Origin: Jaltomata sinuosa
Taxonomy: Eukaryota > Streptophyta > Magnoliopsida > Solanales > Solanaceae
Length of the DNA: 64,000 nucleotides
Reading direction: 5' to 3'
Assembly (NCBI GenBank): GCA_003996215.1
Contig: QJPP01003155.1
Coordinates: forward strand, 124,001 to 188,000
The notes under the pieces were generated by a model. The model searched no databases. It was not told the DNA's origin and was given only the letters and a program-made list of their open reading frames with translations. How positions within the stretch are numbered: the first letter of the stretch is position 1; every line of letters starts with the position of its first letter. Positions 21,640-33,274 of the stretch are shown one piece after another. The position numbers were made by a program, and so were the translations under genes.

Positions 21640-23141
21640 TGGGGAGCTCCCTGGTTGATTGGATAGTTGTTCTCTTTACCGCCTTTTCCATAATTGGCCT
21701 TGGCTTGGTCGCTTAGAAACTCCCTCAGGTGACTGTCCTTATGCAGTTTAACAACTGCCTTTCTCAGATGGCGACTGTCCCCAGTATTGTGTCCATGCGA
21801 GCCATGAAATTTGCACCATGCGCTCCTGTTTGCAGGATTGGGGCTAGTGCAAATGGGCTTCAGGAACTTGGTCCCTTTGATATTCCGAACGACTGCAACC
21901 TGTTTTCCTGGGTTGATGTAAAACAGTATTTCGAGAGGTGGAGAGCATTGTCAAATGCATATACCACGAGTTTCTAAGCTTTCCTAGCCTGGAGGCTCCT
22001 TTATTGGAAGTCCCTTCTTTCATGTCAAGGAGAGACTGATGAGTAAGGGCCGATGGGTTGGCTCAAAACTGCTTTTGAGTTCGCCATGTATGGCATGTAT
22101 CTCCTTTTTGATGAGCCTTTTGGGTTACTCTATCGAAGAGAACTCTGAGAGGTTCTTTTCCCTCAATACCAGAGATATTTCTTGGTCTTGGCTTCGTTCC
22201 ACACTCGGGTATTGCTTCTGACTCATGTGCAATCATCTTTTCTAAATATTTGACTCGTATGGACTATCTACTTTAACCCACGTTGTTGTGTCAAACATTA
22301 TCAGGCTCTCTTTCAATTTGAATGAAGCTACCAAACTCTCAGGATTAATCCCTTCATGGAAGCTTACATAGCCAACTCATCTGGCACTGTCAGTAGCTGC
22401 ATCCGTTCCTTCTAGAACCTATTGATGAACTCTCGGAGGAGTTCCATGTCTCCTTGCTCTATCTTGAAAATGTCCCTTCTTCGGGGGCGCACTTTCATTG
22501 CTCCAGCATGGGCTCTGAGAAAGCTGTCTGCCAACATGTCAAAAGATTCAATGAAGTTTTCGGGAAAGAGAGAGTACCAGACCAGAGCTCCACCCCAGTT
22601 TGCCAAACTTTTTGATCATCACCGACTCAGCTTTCTCTATCATCAGATCATTGCCATTTATCATTGTTGTGAAAAAAACATATGTTCTTGAGGATCGGTA
22701 GTCCCATTGTATTTGGCAATGTCGCACATCTTGAGCCTTTTTGGGATAAGCTGGTCACCATGCTAGTCTTATAGGGTACCTTTGCGTAGCTCTTCAAATA
22801 TGACCCTTTGGCTATGGGAGAAACTCCCAGGATTCGGTTCATGCGAGTGTGGAGCTCTGTGTTTTGTGCCTTAATTTCCTCCCTCATCATCTCTACTATG
22901 AAATCTAGTGTAAGGGTTGAGGTTTCATGTTCCCCCTGATTTTATAGCTTTGTGTCCTCCAGATCTGTCTTCGAACTCATCTTCTTCCTCATCCTCTTCA
23001 TTTCCTTTGGAGGAGTTTGGAGTTCCTTGGATTGGACCGCTTCGAAACTCATCCATTCACTTACCTTGGGCCGTTACTCTTTCCATGAGCTTCTTATGCC
23101 CTTCAACAAAACTTTTGAGGATTCATTTAAGGTCTATCAGG
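21640..23141 (-). pseudogene. Tat-type gag, main part (disrupted)
   Basis: Read on the minus strand, this encodes Tat-lineage gag in broken frames. N-terminal: GHKKLMERVTAQ (near 23100), then EEDEEEDEFED, then EEIKAQNTELHTRMNRI (about 22830-22885). Middle: WYSLFPENFIESFDMLADSF and VRPRRRDIFKIEQGD (22412-22606). C-terminal: FHGSHGHNTGDSRHLR and LREFLSDQAKANYGKG (about 21700-21840), where the usual GDCRHL cysteine is serine. Gag forms the virus-like particle and packages RNA. No protease or pol follows, so the element depended on a helper. Its start is cut off by the chromovirus inserted at 23142; the remaining codons lie at 32549-32590. Confidence 0.75.
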
Positions 23142-25337
23142 TGTCACGCCCCAAGGTTACCCCCTAGACGTAACAGGGACTTGGGACCACAAGTGCCCAA
23201 GCTAACCCCTTGGTCATAGCATACTCAAGCATAACAATAAAACAAGAGCGGAAGCATAATAGCAGAATCCAAATATAGGCATAAGCATGAGTCGTCAAGT
23301 CAAATAAGGATACAACATAAGCAAAGAAACCCGAATACTGTCTATGTTTGAAAGCCCCTACTCATAACATAAAGAGTTGCTAGGACAAGCCCCTAGCTAA
23401 CTCGAAGTCCGAAAATAAAAGCTAGTACAACTAGGATCATAACTAGTCCTCGACCTAAGAGGACTCACCAACTGCTGACAGAATGTGGCCCGGGAACTCT
23501 AGCCACGAGCCTGGAAAGGAGCACCTGAATCTGCATCATCAAAGGATGCAACGCAAGAGATGCGCCAGTACTATAGGATGTACCGAGTATGCGAGCGATG
23601 CATGAATCATGATAAAAAACAGTTTAAAATATGCTTAAGAATGAACTTGATACATAGAAAAGAATCATGGAGAAATATCAAAATGAAAGACATAAAACAA
23701 GGTTTAAGTTCATATATATAGAATCTTATAACTTTATAGCTTTAATTAAACATGTGGGAGTTCCTCTTAACCGACATAAACCATGCTGAGCTACATAGAG
23801 TCCGGTGTCATGAACCTACACTGAAAAAGGTTGTCCTAACCGGCCAAGGTTAGAACCATGTCATACCAGGATCCTGTCATCATAAGCCTCAGAGGGCAAC
23901 CTATGGTGGCAACATAGTTTTGGACTTGGGTTATCTGAACCCTTGTCTCTCGGTGCTAATACTACTCCCAAAACATATAGCATGAGCTCATATACACGTG
24001 ACATTTCTAATGCCAAATTTGTTCATAACGTGTTCATACCCCGGATAGTCATACTACTCATGAATTAGGGTTTAAAATCCATCCATGAGCATTGATGGAA
24101 CATCGGGTGTCTTGTCTTGCATAATACTTCATAACATGAGAAATTTGCATGGCTCTAGTTCAATTTCATAAAACATATACTTTCATAGAACATAGGAACT
24201 TGGCATGCACATATTTGAAAATCCACCAAGAACATGATATTAAAATCCCATTTCTTAAATCAACTTCATGCATGTAGAAATTTCCATGGTTAGACTTCAA
24301 TTAATAAAATAAGAGTTAACATGTAAGAACCCATGTAAAACCATGCAATTTAATAGTAATTTCATAGCCAAATCATGAGAGGGTCATATCTAGCAAAACT
24401 CATAAGAATTGGATAAAAACCCTAATTTGAAGATCACAAAATCAAAATTTGAATTAGTGGTTTTGGGGACAAGGGTGAAAGGAACCCATTGTTAATTACC
24501 CACATACCTTGATTGAAGATAACCCACTTAAATTGAAAAGACTTAGGAGGCTTGATCTTGGAGCTTGGAGAAGACCCTTTTCCTCTTTAGGAGTTGAATG
24601 AAGATCTTAGAAGGAACTTAGGCTAATGAGGGTGAAAACCCTTCTTGAAGTAGTCAAAACAACGTCATTTAGGGGTTAAAAGGGTGGGAAAGGACTAAAA
24701 TACCCCTGGGAAATAATTTAGAAAAGCTGTTAAAAAGGTTGACTTTCCGTGACCACAGATGGGTTCCACGGACCGTCGAACAAACCACGGTTTGTGGTTT
24801 CATCCGTGGTTTCTGGCCAAGCCAACAGGCTGCAGAAGTCAATTGATGAGTCCACTCTACGGGTCATAGAAAGAATAACGACCCGTAGACCCAAATCATA
24901 ATTTTTGAGTCAACAATAAGCCTGCAGAAGATCAACCACGGATCAACATGATGGACCGTAGAAAGGATTACGGTCTGTAGAATCGAGTCGTCATTTCTGA
25001 CATACAGAACAGATCTCTGAACAGGTTCCACGAGTTATCTTTATGGTCTGTGAATCAAATGATGACCCGTAGAAATAACTCATGGTTCCTGGGGACAAGT
25101 CAGTCCTCAGGTCTGATTCCACGAGTGCATTCTATGGTCCGTAAAAAGAACCATGGTCCGTAGAACCCACCCATGGTTTCAAACCAGAGAATGAAATTTA
25201 TAAGTCTGGGACCACGATTCAGAACCACGACTCGTAGTTCTGACCACGAACCATCATTTGGACCCGTGATTCCTGGAAAGCTAGATTTTTCTGCAACTCT
25301 AAGTTTAAAAAGCTGAATCAATTTTTGGGGTATTACA
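23142..25337 (-). repeat. 3' LTR of the Tekay-like element
   Basis: TGTCACGCCCC...GGGGTATTACA, 2,196 bp. The segment 24750-25280 is full of short complementary CCACGG / CCGTGG and ACGGACCGT words. Confidence 0.92.
24750..25290 (-). promoter_or_regulatory. CCACGG/CCGTGG inverted-repeat block in the Tekay-like LTR
   Basis: More than ten GGACCGT, CCACGG, CCGTGG and GACCCGTAGA words in alternating orientation, also present in the partner LTR (31960-32490), where ACCACGGTTCGTGGT forms a 6+3+6 inverted repeat. It lies in the first quarter of the LTR in element orientation. A regulatory role is inferred from position only. Confidence 0.45.
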
Positions 25338-25353
25338 ATATCCCCCCCTTGGG
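25338..25353 (-). other. Polypurine tract of the Tekay-like element
   Basis: Minus-strand CCCAAGGGGGGGATAT directly precedes the LTR start TGTAATACC. Confidence 0.85.
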
Positions 25354-25570
25354 ATCATTCGTCCTTGAATGAAGACTAAACTAGGGAAACTAGAGGGATA
25401 ACAGCCCAACCAACATCAAAACCAGGAAAATCAAGGAGTAAACATGAAAACTGAACTTTTGCAATTAAAACATGATTGAGTTAACTTCGAAAACATGAAT
25501 GCATGCTAGGATCATGTGAGAAACTGATGGACTAGGACTGGAGGAACATTCTAAGGAGGAAACTGGTACC

Positions 25571-26628
25571 TTAAGCTGGAAGTGAATTGGAAGGAAAGAG
25601 ATGGGGATATTTGGCCTTCATGGCCTCTTCCGCTTCCCAAGTAGCTCCCTCAACAAGCTGATTCCTCTAAAGGACTTTCACCGAAGCGACTTCCTTGTTC
25701 CTCAACCTCCAAATCTGACGATCAAGGATCTCCATAGAAACCTCCTCATACGTGAGACTATCCTTCACACCTACATCCTCCAAGGGAACAATCAAGGTCG
25801 GATCGCCCATACACTTCTTCAACAAGGAAACATGGAAAACTGGATGAACCGCTTCTAACTCTGATGGTAAATCCAACTCATAAGCAACCTTACCAACCCT
25901 CCTCTGAATCTGATAAGGACCTACAAATTGAGGACTAAGCTTTCCTTTCTTCCTGAATCTCATCACACTCTTAATGGGTGACACCTTAAGGAACACCCAA
26001 CCATTCACCTCGAACTCTAACTCCCTCCTCCTCACATCAACATAGGACTTCTGTCGACTCTGAGTGGTCTTCTAACTTTCTCGAATAAGCTAAACCTTCT
26101 CCATAGTCTCATGAACCGAATCTGGACCAATCAAGGCCGCCTCACCAACCTCGAACCAACCAATAAGAGATCTACACCTCTGACCATAGAGTGCCTCATA
26201 AGGAGCCATCTGAATGCTAGAGTGAAAGCTGTTGTTGTAGGCAAACTCGATAAGAGGTAAGTGATTATCCTAGTTACCTTTAAAATCAATCACATAATCC
26301 CTCAACATATCCTCCAAAGTCTGAATAGTACGCTCTGCCTGACCATCTGTCTGGGGTGAAAAGCTGTGCTAAGCTTCACCTGAGTACCAAGACCTCTCTG
26401 AAATGATCTCCAAAACTGAGAAGTAAACTGAGTACCCCTATCTAAAATGATGGACAAAGAAACCCCATGCAACCTAACTATCTCCCAAATGTAGAGTATG
26501 GCATAATCATCTGCAGAATCCGTAGTCTTAACAACCAAGAATTGGGATGATTTAGTCATCCGATCGACAATCACCCAAATCGAATCATGTTGCCTTCGAG
26601 TACGAGGCAAACCTGTAATGAAGTCCAT
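25571..26628 (-). pseudogene. Integrase core and chromodomain, Tekay-like element
   Basis: The core begins MDFITGLPRTRRQHDSIWVI (26628 downwards) with the catalytic Asp in MDF, and the second Asp in ILDRGTQFTSQF. A one-base deletion after LSTAFHP throws the third-residue (Glu) region out of frame at about 26360, and stops follow. The C-terminal part 25667-26035 restores the family reading: RFRKKGKLSPQFVGPY, then AVHPVFHVSLLKK, then EILDRQIWRLRNKEVASVKV. After one in-frame stop, VEGATWEAEEAMKAKYPHLF completes a chromodomain-like tail to the stop at 25573-25571. Integrase joins cDNA to host DNA, and the chromodomain directs it to heterochromatin (family knowledge). Confidence 0.85.
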
Positions 26629-26706
26629 ATTGATCGCTTCCTACTTCCAAGTAGAAAGGTCAATATCCTGAATCATGCTACCCAGTTGTTGATGCTCTAC
26701 CTTCAC

Positions 26707-27558
26707 CTACTGACAGTTGGGACACTTAGCGACAAACTCGGCTATGTCCTTCTTCATACCATTCCACCAATAGACTTCTCGTAGATCACGGTATATCTTG
26801 GTGTCACCCGGATGAATAGAATATTTGGAACTGTGAGCCTCGGTCAAAATCTGATGTCTCAACCCATCAATGTCTGGCACACACAATCCACCCTGATAAC
26901 AAAGCACACCATCTCTCCCTTGGGAGAACACCTCAACCCTTTGCTGATGAACTGCACCCTTTAGCTGAAGCAAAATCGGATCACTGTCTTGCTTTGCCTT
27001 CACCTCAGCTACCAAGGATGACCTGGAACCATTCTGAACAATAACACCACCCTCAGTAGAGTCCATAAGTCGTACTCCCAATCGGGCTAGTCGATGAAAA
27101 TCTTTCACCAATTCCTTCTTTCCATCTTCAATCAAGGCCACATTACCCATGGCCAATCTACTCAATGCATCTGCCACAATATTGGCTTTACCCGGGTGGT
27201 AAAGCACCCTCATGTCATAATTCTTACGGAGCTTAAGCCACCTCCTTTGTCGCAAATTCAAGTCCTTCTGAGTAAACACATAATGGAGACTCTTGTGATT
27301 GGTGAACACATCCACATGAACACCATACAAGTAATGTCTCCAAATATTCAAGGCAAAGACCACGGCTTCCAACTCAAGATCATGAGTAGGGTAGTTCTTC
27401 TCATGAGTCTTAAGCTGTCTAAAAGCATAAGCAATCACCTTTCCTCGCTGCATCAACACACAACCCAACCTGACTCTTGAAGCATCGCAATAAACCACAA
27501 AATCATCCAAACTCTCGGGTAGGGTCAACACTGGAGCGGTGGTCAATCTAGTCTTCAA
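26707..27558 (-). pseudogene. RNase H and integrase zinc domain, Tekay-like element
   Basis: An unbroken 283-codon stretch of the polyprotein. Residues about 20-130 are RNase H (VVYCDASRVRLGCVLMQRGK, then HDLELEAVVFALNIWRHYL and TNHKSLHYVF), ending YHPGKANIVADALSR. Residues about 240-283 form the integrase HHCC zinc finger (HSSKYSIHPG ... KCPNCQ). The RNase H removes the RNA strand during reverse transcription. The Asp usually found in TDHKSL is Asn here. The fragment is the longest intact coding piece of this element and has no independent start. Confidence 0.85.
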
Positions 27559-27561
27559 CTC

Positions 27562-28568
27562 CTAAAAACTCTTCTCACATGAATTAGACCACTGGAATTT
27601 TACCTTTTTCTGAGTCAATCGAGTCAAGGGTGAAGCAATAGAAGAGAATCCCTCTACAAACCTTCTGTAATAACCAACCAAACCCAAGAAACTCTGAATA
27701 TCCGACAAGGAAGTAGGTCTAGGACAGTTCTTCACTGCTTTGATCCTTTGCAAATCCATACAAATACCATCACCTGTTACAATGTGACCTAGAAAAGCTA
27801 CAGACTGCATCCAGAACTCACACTTGCTAAACTTAGAAACCAACTGACGATCCTTGAGGGTCTACAACACAACCCTAAAGTGGCCCGCATGCTCCTCCTC
27901 ACTCCGAGAATAGATGAGGATATCATCAATGAGCACATTCACAAACAAGTCCAGATACTGCTTGAACACACGGTTCATCAAATCCATAAAAGTTGCAGGA
28001 GCATTGGTTAGTCCTAAATACATAACAACAAACTCATAATGACCATACCGAGTCCTGAAGGCTGCCTTCAGAATATCACACTCCCGAACTCAAAGCTGAT
28101 GATATCCGATCTAAGATCAATCTTAGAGAAAAAATTAGCACCCTGAAGCTGATCGAACAAGTTATCAATCCTAGGAATAGGATACTTATTCTTGATTGTG
28201 ACCTTGTTCAACTACCGATAATCAATACACATCTGAAGAGAACCATCCTTCTTATGTATAAATAACACAGGAGCACCCAAATGAGATATACTAAGCCTGA
28301 TAAAACCCTTATCAAGAAGATCCTTCAACTGATTTTTCAATTCTTTGAGTTCCGGTAGAACCATTCTATAAGGAGGAATAGAGATAGGATGCGTATCTGG
28401 AATGAGGTCTATCCTAAAGTCGATCTCTCGTTCAGGAGGGACTTTGGGAAAATCCTCGGGAGACACCTCAGGAAACTCACTCATAACAGGAACTGACTGA
28501 AAAGGAGGGGTCTCGGACTCTGTGTCCATAACCCAAACAATGTGATACATATACCCTTTAGAGATCAT
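27562..28568 (-). pseudogene. Reverse transcriptase, Tekay-like element
   Basis: Starts after the protease with PPYRMVLPELKELKNQLKDL and KGFIRLSISHLGAPVLF (28212-28568), then an in-frame stop just after MCIDYR. A lost base near 28105 shifts the frame after KIDLRSD. The catalytic segment reads LIDDILIYSR at about 27905-27940 and keeps both aspartates, unlike the other RT copies here. The C-terminal part 27562-27843 is open (FSKCEFWMQSVAFLGHIVTG, then FLGLVGYYRRFVEGFSSIA). RT copies element RNA into cDNA. It is inactive here because of the stop and the shift. Confidence 0.88.
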
Positions 28569-28984
28569 TTTCCTAGCCTAAGATAAGATATGAAACGACC
28601 TTTTGAGGAAAGGGGACTACCTGTCCATTCTAAGACGGGTTCATTAGGAAACTTGAAACTGACAACCCGAGTATGACAATCAACCGAAGCATAACAAGCA
28701 TGCAACCAATCCATACCAAGGATAACATCAAAGTCAGTCATCTCCAACTCTACTAAATCTGCTGAAGTGACTTTATGAAGGATTAATATAGGGCAATTTT
28801 GGTAGATTCTTTTAGTTAGGACTGACTCACCAATAGGAGTAGAAACATAAAAGGGTTCTAAAAGCAATTCAGAAAAAACTTCAAACTTGCATGCTACATA
28901 AGGGGTCACAAAAGATAAGGAAGCACCAGGGTCCAACAAAGCGTACACATCTAAAGAGAAGACTGTCAACATACCAGTAACCAC
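28565..28984 (-). pseudogene. Retropepsin (aspartic protease), Tekay-like element
   Basis: An open 139-codon stretch. The active-site motif is ALLDPGASLSFV near residue 18 (the DPGA form of the usual D-S/T-G in plant gypsy elements), with the conserved MTDFDVILGMDWL near residue 85. It overlaps the next frame by a few bases. The protease cleaves Gag-Pol into working parts. The domain itself looks intact, but its flanking gag and RT frames are broken. Confidence 0.82.
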
Positions 28985-28999
28985 ATCAGGTGAACTCTC

Positions 29000-30240
29000 C
29001 TGATCCTACTGAGAGGACATTGCATAAAGGTAGTTCTGACGTTGACCTCCAGAACTAGAAGCTGTGCCCTGCTGAGCTAGTCTACCTCCTAAAGATGCTG
29101 GGGTAGGCTGAGTCTTACCACCTCCGTGCCCCTTCTTAGCTGAAGGGCAGTCTCTAATAAAGTGTCCAGAATGTCCACACCCAAAGCATGCACCCGTGCC
29201 TAAATGATACTCTCTTGGGTGATTCTTCCCACACTTGATACAACTAGGATGGAAAGGTCCCTTAGCAATACTTCCTTGAGATTGGGAAAGGAACCAGATC
29301 CTCTACCACCTTGATTATGATTCGGCTTCTGAGCATGGGTAGGAGCACTAACAGAAGAATGAACAGATCCTGATGACTTCTTCTGGAAAGAGGAGGGATG
29401 TCCACCTCCAGACCTGTAGTGACCAAAACCTGATCCCTCGGATCTAGCCCTCTTATTCTCCCTCGCCATCTCCCTCAGCTTGTCACCCTCAATCTGTTGG
29501 GCATGAGTCATAAGTTGAGAATTGTTCATATCACTCAATAGCAAAGTAGACCTACACTCTTTCTTCACTATATCAAAAACCCCATAGATAAACTTGTTCA
29601 TCTGATCATGCGGATCTGCTACCATGGAGGGGGCATACCTAGACAACTGGGTAAACTTTAAACTGTACTATTTGACCGACATCGAACCCTGTTTCAAGTT
29701 CACAAACTCCTCTACCTTCGCTTGCCTCAACTCTCAAGGAAAGAACCTATAAATGAAGGCCCTCTCAAAACACTCCCAAATCGTGGGGACCGCGTTCCTC
29801 ACTCTAGCTCCTTCCATTGGGTGAACCAAATATGAGCTACATCCTTAAGTTGATAGGATGCAAGCTCTACACACTGAACACCAACCACTTGCATAACATC
29901 GAAGATCTTCCTCACTTCATCAATAAAGTTGAGTGGGTTCTCACTCACTTTTGAACCCCAGAACTCGGGCGGGTTCATATGAATAAAGTCACGGACTCAG
30001 GCCGCTACCCCACCTTGAGGATGAACGGGGGCAGGAGCCTGCTGATTGGCCAAGGTTTGGGCTAGCAAATGGAGGGCATTCCTAAACTCTTCATTAGTGA
30101 CCTCAGGGGCCGGAAATGGAGAAGCAGTATCTCGAGTGGCATACAATGTAAGGATTAGAGGAACATTAGAATTAAGCTCTATCGCACGACATGAACATGA
30201 AATAAGTGAAGTTTTCTAAGACATCTCATAGCTCCTCCCT
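29000..30240 (-). pseudogene. Gag of the Tekay-like element
   Basis: Coding traces start about 100 bp after the primer site: APEVTNEEFRNALHLLAQTL (about 30060-30110), then a stop, then MNPPEFWGSKVSENPLNFID and VELASYQLKDVAHIWF. The open part 29200-29646 has HDQMNKFIYGVFDIVKKECR and an Arg/Gly/Ser-rich linker. After a frame change comes a CCHC zinc knuckle, ACFGCGHSGHFIRDCP, at about 29145-29197. Gag packages genomic RNA, and the knuckle contacts the RNA. Stops near 29995, 29800 and 29660 show that it is dead. Confidence 0.8.
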
Positions 30241-30317
30241 CATATGTGTGGCATGCTTCACACAGATGAGAGAGACTCTACTCGATGCAACTTTTAGACA
30301 TCCTAGGACTCTTCAAC

Positions 30318-30334
30318 CCGAGACTCTGATACCA
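30318..30334 (-). other. tRNA-iMet primer-binding site, Tekay-like element
   Basis: Minus-strand TGGTATCAGAGTCTCGG begins 4 bp after the 5' LTR; TGGTATCAGAG is complementary to the 3' end of initiator tRNA-Met. Confidence 0.9.
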
Positions 30335-30338
30335 AGTT

Positions 30339-32548
30339 TGTCATGCCCCGAGGTTACCCCCTAGATATAACACGAGATTTGGAATCGCAAGTGCCCCAAG
30401 CTAACCCCTTGGTCATAGTATACTCAAGCATAACAATAAAACAAGAGCGGAAGCATAATAGCAGAATCCAAATATAGGCATAAGCATGAGTCGTCAAGTC
30501 AAATAAGGATACAACATAAGCAAAGAAACCCGAATACTGTCTATTTTTGAAAGCCCCTACTCATAACATAAAGAGTTGCTAGGACAAGACCCTAGCTAAC
30601 TCGAAGTACAAAAATAAAAGCTAGTACAACTAGGATCATAACTAGTCCTCGACCTAAGAGGACTCACCAACTGCTGACAGAATATGGCCCGGGAACTCTA
30701 GCCACGAGCCTGAAAAGGAGCACCTGAATCTGCATCATCAAAGGATGCAACGCAAGAGATGCGCCAGTACTATAGGATGTACCGAGTATGCGAGCGATGC
30801 ATGAATCATGATAAAAACAGTTTAAAACATGCTTAAGAATGAACTTGATACATAGAAAAGAATCATGGAGAAATATCAAAATGAAATACATGAAACAAGG
30901 TTTAAGTTCATATATATAGAATGTTATAACTTTATAGCTTTAATTAAACATGTGGGAGTTTCTCTTAATTGACATAAATCATGCTGAGCTACATGGAGTC
31001 CGGTGTCATGAACCCACACCAAAAAAGGTTGTCCTAACCGGCCAAGGTTAGAACCATGTCATACTAGGATCCTATCATCATAAGCCTCAGAGGGCAACCT
31101 ACGGTGGTAACGTAGTTTTGTACTTGGGTTATCTGAACCCTTGTCTCTCGGTGCTAATACTACTCCCAAAACATATAGCATGAGCTCATATACACGTGAC
31201 ATTTCTAATGCCAAATTTGTTCATAACGTGTTCATACCCCGGATAGTCATACTACTCATGAATTAGGGTTTAAAATCGATCCATGAGTATTGATGGAACA
31301 TCGGGTGTCTTATCTTGCATAATACTTCATAACATGAGAAATTTGCATGGCTCTAGTTCAATTTCATAAAATAAATACTTTCATAGAACATAGGAACTAG
31401 GCATGCACATACTTGAAAATCCACCAGGAATATGATATTAAAATCCCATTGCTTAAATCAACTTCATGCATGTAGAAATTTGCATGGTTAGACTTCAATA
31501 AATGAAATAAGAGTCAACATGTAAAAACCCATGTAAAACCATGCAATTTAATAGTAATTTCATAGCCAAATCATGAGAGGGTCATATCTAGCAAAACCCA
31601 TAAGAATTTGATAAGAACCCTAATTTGAAGATCATGAAATCAAAATTTGAATTAGGGGTTTTGGGCACAAGGGTGAAAGGAACCCATTGTTAATTACCTA
31701 CATACCTTGATAGAAGATAACCCACTTAAATTGAAAAGACTTAGGAGGCTTGATCTTGGAGGTTGAGACTTGGAGCTTGGAGAAGACCCTTTTCATTTTT
31801 AAGAGTTGAATGAAGATCTTAGAAGAAACTTAGGCATGAGGGTGAAAACCCTTCTTGAAGTAGTCAAAACGACGTCACTTATGGGTTAAAAGGGTGGGAA
31901 AGGACTAAAATACCCTTAGGAAATAATTTAGAAAAGCTGTTAAAAAGGTTTACTTTCAGTGACCACGAACGGGTTCCACGGACCTTAGAACAAACCACGG
32001 TTCGTGGTTTCCATCCATGGTTTCTGGCCAAGCCAACAGGCTGCAGAAGTCAATTGATGAGTCCACTGTACAGGTCGTAGAAAGAATGATGACCCCTAGA
32101 CCTAAATTATAATTTCTTAGTCAATAATAAACCTACAGAAGATCAACCACGAATCAAAATGATGGACCACAGAAAGGATTATGTTCCGTAGAATCGAGTC
32201 GTCATTCCTGACATACCAAAAAAATCTCTGAACAAGTTCCACGAGTCTTCTTTACGGTTCGTGAATCAAACAATGACCCGTAGAAACAACTCGTGGTTCC
32301 TGGGGACAAGTCAGTCCTCAGGTCTGATTCCACGAGTGCATTCTACGATCCGTAGAAAGAACCACAGTCCGTAGAACCCACTTGTGGTTGCAAACTAGAG
32401 ACTAAAATTTATAAGTCTGGGACCACGACTCAGAAGCACGACTCGTGGTTCAGACCACGAACAGTCATTTGGACCCGTGACTCCTGGAAAGCTGGTTTTT
32501 TCTACAACTCTAAGTTTAAAAAGCTGAATCGATTTCTGGGGTGTTACA
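30339..32548 (-). repeat. 5' LTR of the Tekay-like element
   Basis: TGTCATGCCCC...GGGGTGTTACA, 2,210 bp; collinear with 23142-25337, with scattered substitutions and small indels (for example an extra TTGAGACTTGGAG near 31763). Confidence 0.92.
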
Positions 32549-32590
32549 TCAGGTTAGTCGCTTCTTTGCTAGCAAGATTAAACCCACACA
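32549..32590 (-). pseudogene. Tat-type gag, first codons (separated by the chromovirus)
   Basis: Minus-strand coding traces FNLASKEATN lead into the target site TCAGG and continue at 23141 with LIDL. No clear ATG is left between these codons and the primer-binding site. Confidence 0.55.
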
Positions 32591-32602
32591 ACTGCTCTGT
32601 CC

Positions 32603-32619
32603 CTACGGTGGGCGCCAAA
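32603..32619 (-). other. Primer-binding site of the Tat-like element
   Basis: Minus-strand TTTGGCGCCCACCGTAG starts 1-2 bp after the LTR end. The TGGCGCCCACCG form is typical of Tat/Athila-like and derived non-autonomous elements. Confidence 0.75.
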
Positions 32620-32620
32620 C

Positions 32621-33274
32621 TATTGACCCTAGATTTGGTACTGTTAAATTTGTAGGTGAGTCAAGAGCACGTGTTATGATTCAACCTCGCTTGTGTTATA
32701 AATTTGTTAGCAGTTAGTATGTTTGATAATGAAGGAAAGACGATAATAAAGGAAAGACAATAAACAATAGATAACAAGCAAAGTTCACAAACTAAACTGG
32801 CCGAGGACTTTCTCGAGAACAACCAAGAACAAAATCGAGCCTCCAACAGATGTTAAAGAACAAATAAATAATGAATCATATAGAACAATAATCATCTTAA
32901 GAATCAAGCAACTAGTATTGTATTGATATTCAGAATAAGAGAGGAGGATCCAGATCCTTTTACAAGTGAGTTGGGGTCACTATTTATAGTGTACAAATAT
33001 GGCTCTAGGCCAGCTATGCTCTAAGTATTCTACCAATGTGAGGATGCCACCTGTCCCGGTTCGTTAGAGGGGTCCTATGACTCTGCTCTGCAGGTGCTCG
33101 TTCGCATCTCTGACATTTTTATCTCCTGCTTGTCCTTTTGTGCCATGTCGCCGATGGCGATCGGAGGAGTAAATTTTTTTGCCTTTAAGGGGATACTCGC
33201 GCTATGATGACCATGCGCCCAAACTATTTGTTTGACTGCTACTACGTGTCTTTGTACTGATTTTACCCCATACA
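32621..33274 (-). repeat. Right (5') LTR of the Tat-like element
   Basis: TATTGACCC...ACCCCATACA, 654 bp, uninterrupted, and the template for recognising the split left LTR. It contains the TATA box at 32981-32989. Confidence 0.88.
32981..32989 (-). promoter_or_regulatory. TATA box of the Tat-like LTR
   Basis: Minus-strand CTATAAATA, kept in the left LTR at 9758-9767; it would start transcription about 30 bp further left, toward gag. Confidence 0.6.

Larger units (their letters stand above)
23142..32548 (-). mobile_element. Tekay/Del-like Ty3/gypsy chromovirus, near full length
   Basis: 9,407 bp with about 2.2-kb LTRs and a perfect TCAGG target duplication (23137-23141 and 32549-32553). Order on the minus strand: LTR, tRNA-iMet primer site, gag, protease, RT, RNase H, integrase with chromodomain, polypurine tract, LTR. 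Stops and frameshifts break every gene, but the two LTRs remain very similar by eye, so this is one of the younger insertions in the window. Clade assignment rests on the C-terminal EILDRQIWRLRNKEVASVKV and VEGATWEAEEAMK chromodomain style. Confidence 0.92.
5684..33274 (-). mobile_element. Old Tat-lineage Ty3/gypsy element, non-autonomous, split by three insertions
   Basis: LTRs TGTTGACCCTAGATTT... (left, 5684-10054 with an insert) and TATTGACCCTAGATTT... (right, 32621-33274) enclose the element. Flanks AATTT (5679-5683) and AATTC (33275-33279) are a 4/5 match. The primer-binding site beside the right LTR reads TTGGCGCCCACCGTAGGG on the minus strand, a form common in Tat/Athila-type elements, so the element is transcribed leftward. 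Only a gag-like gene (minus) and an antisense ORF (plus) are present, with no pol. Nested inside are a family B solo LTR, an Ogre/LARD-like element and a Tekay-like chromovirus. Without them the element is about 4.7 kb. Confidence 0.85.
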
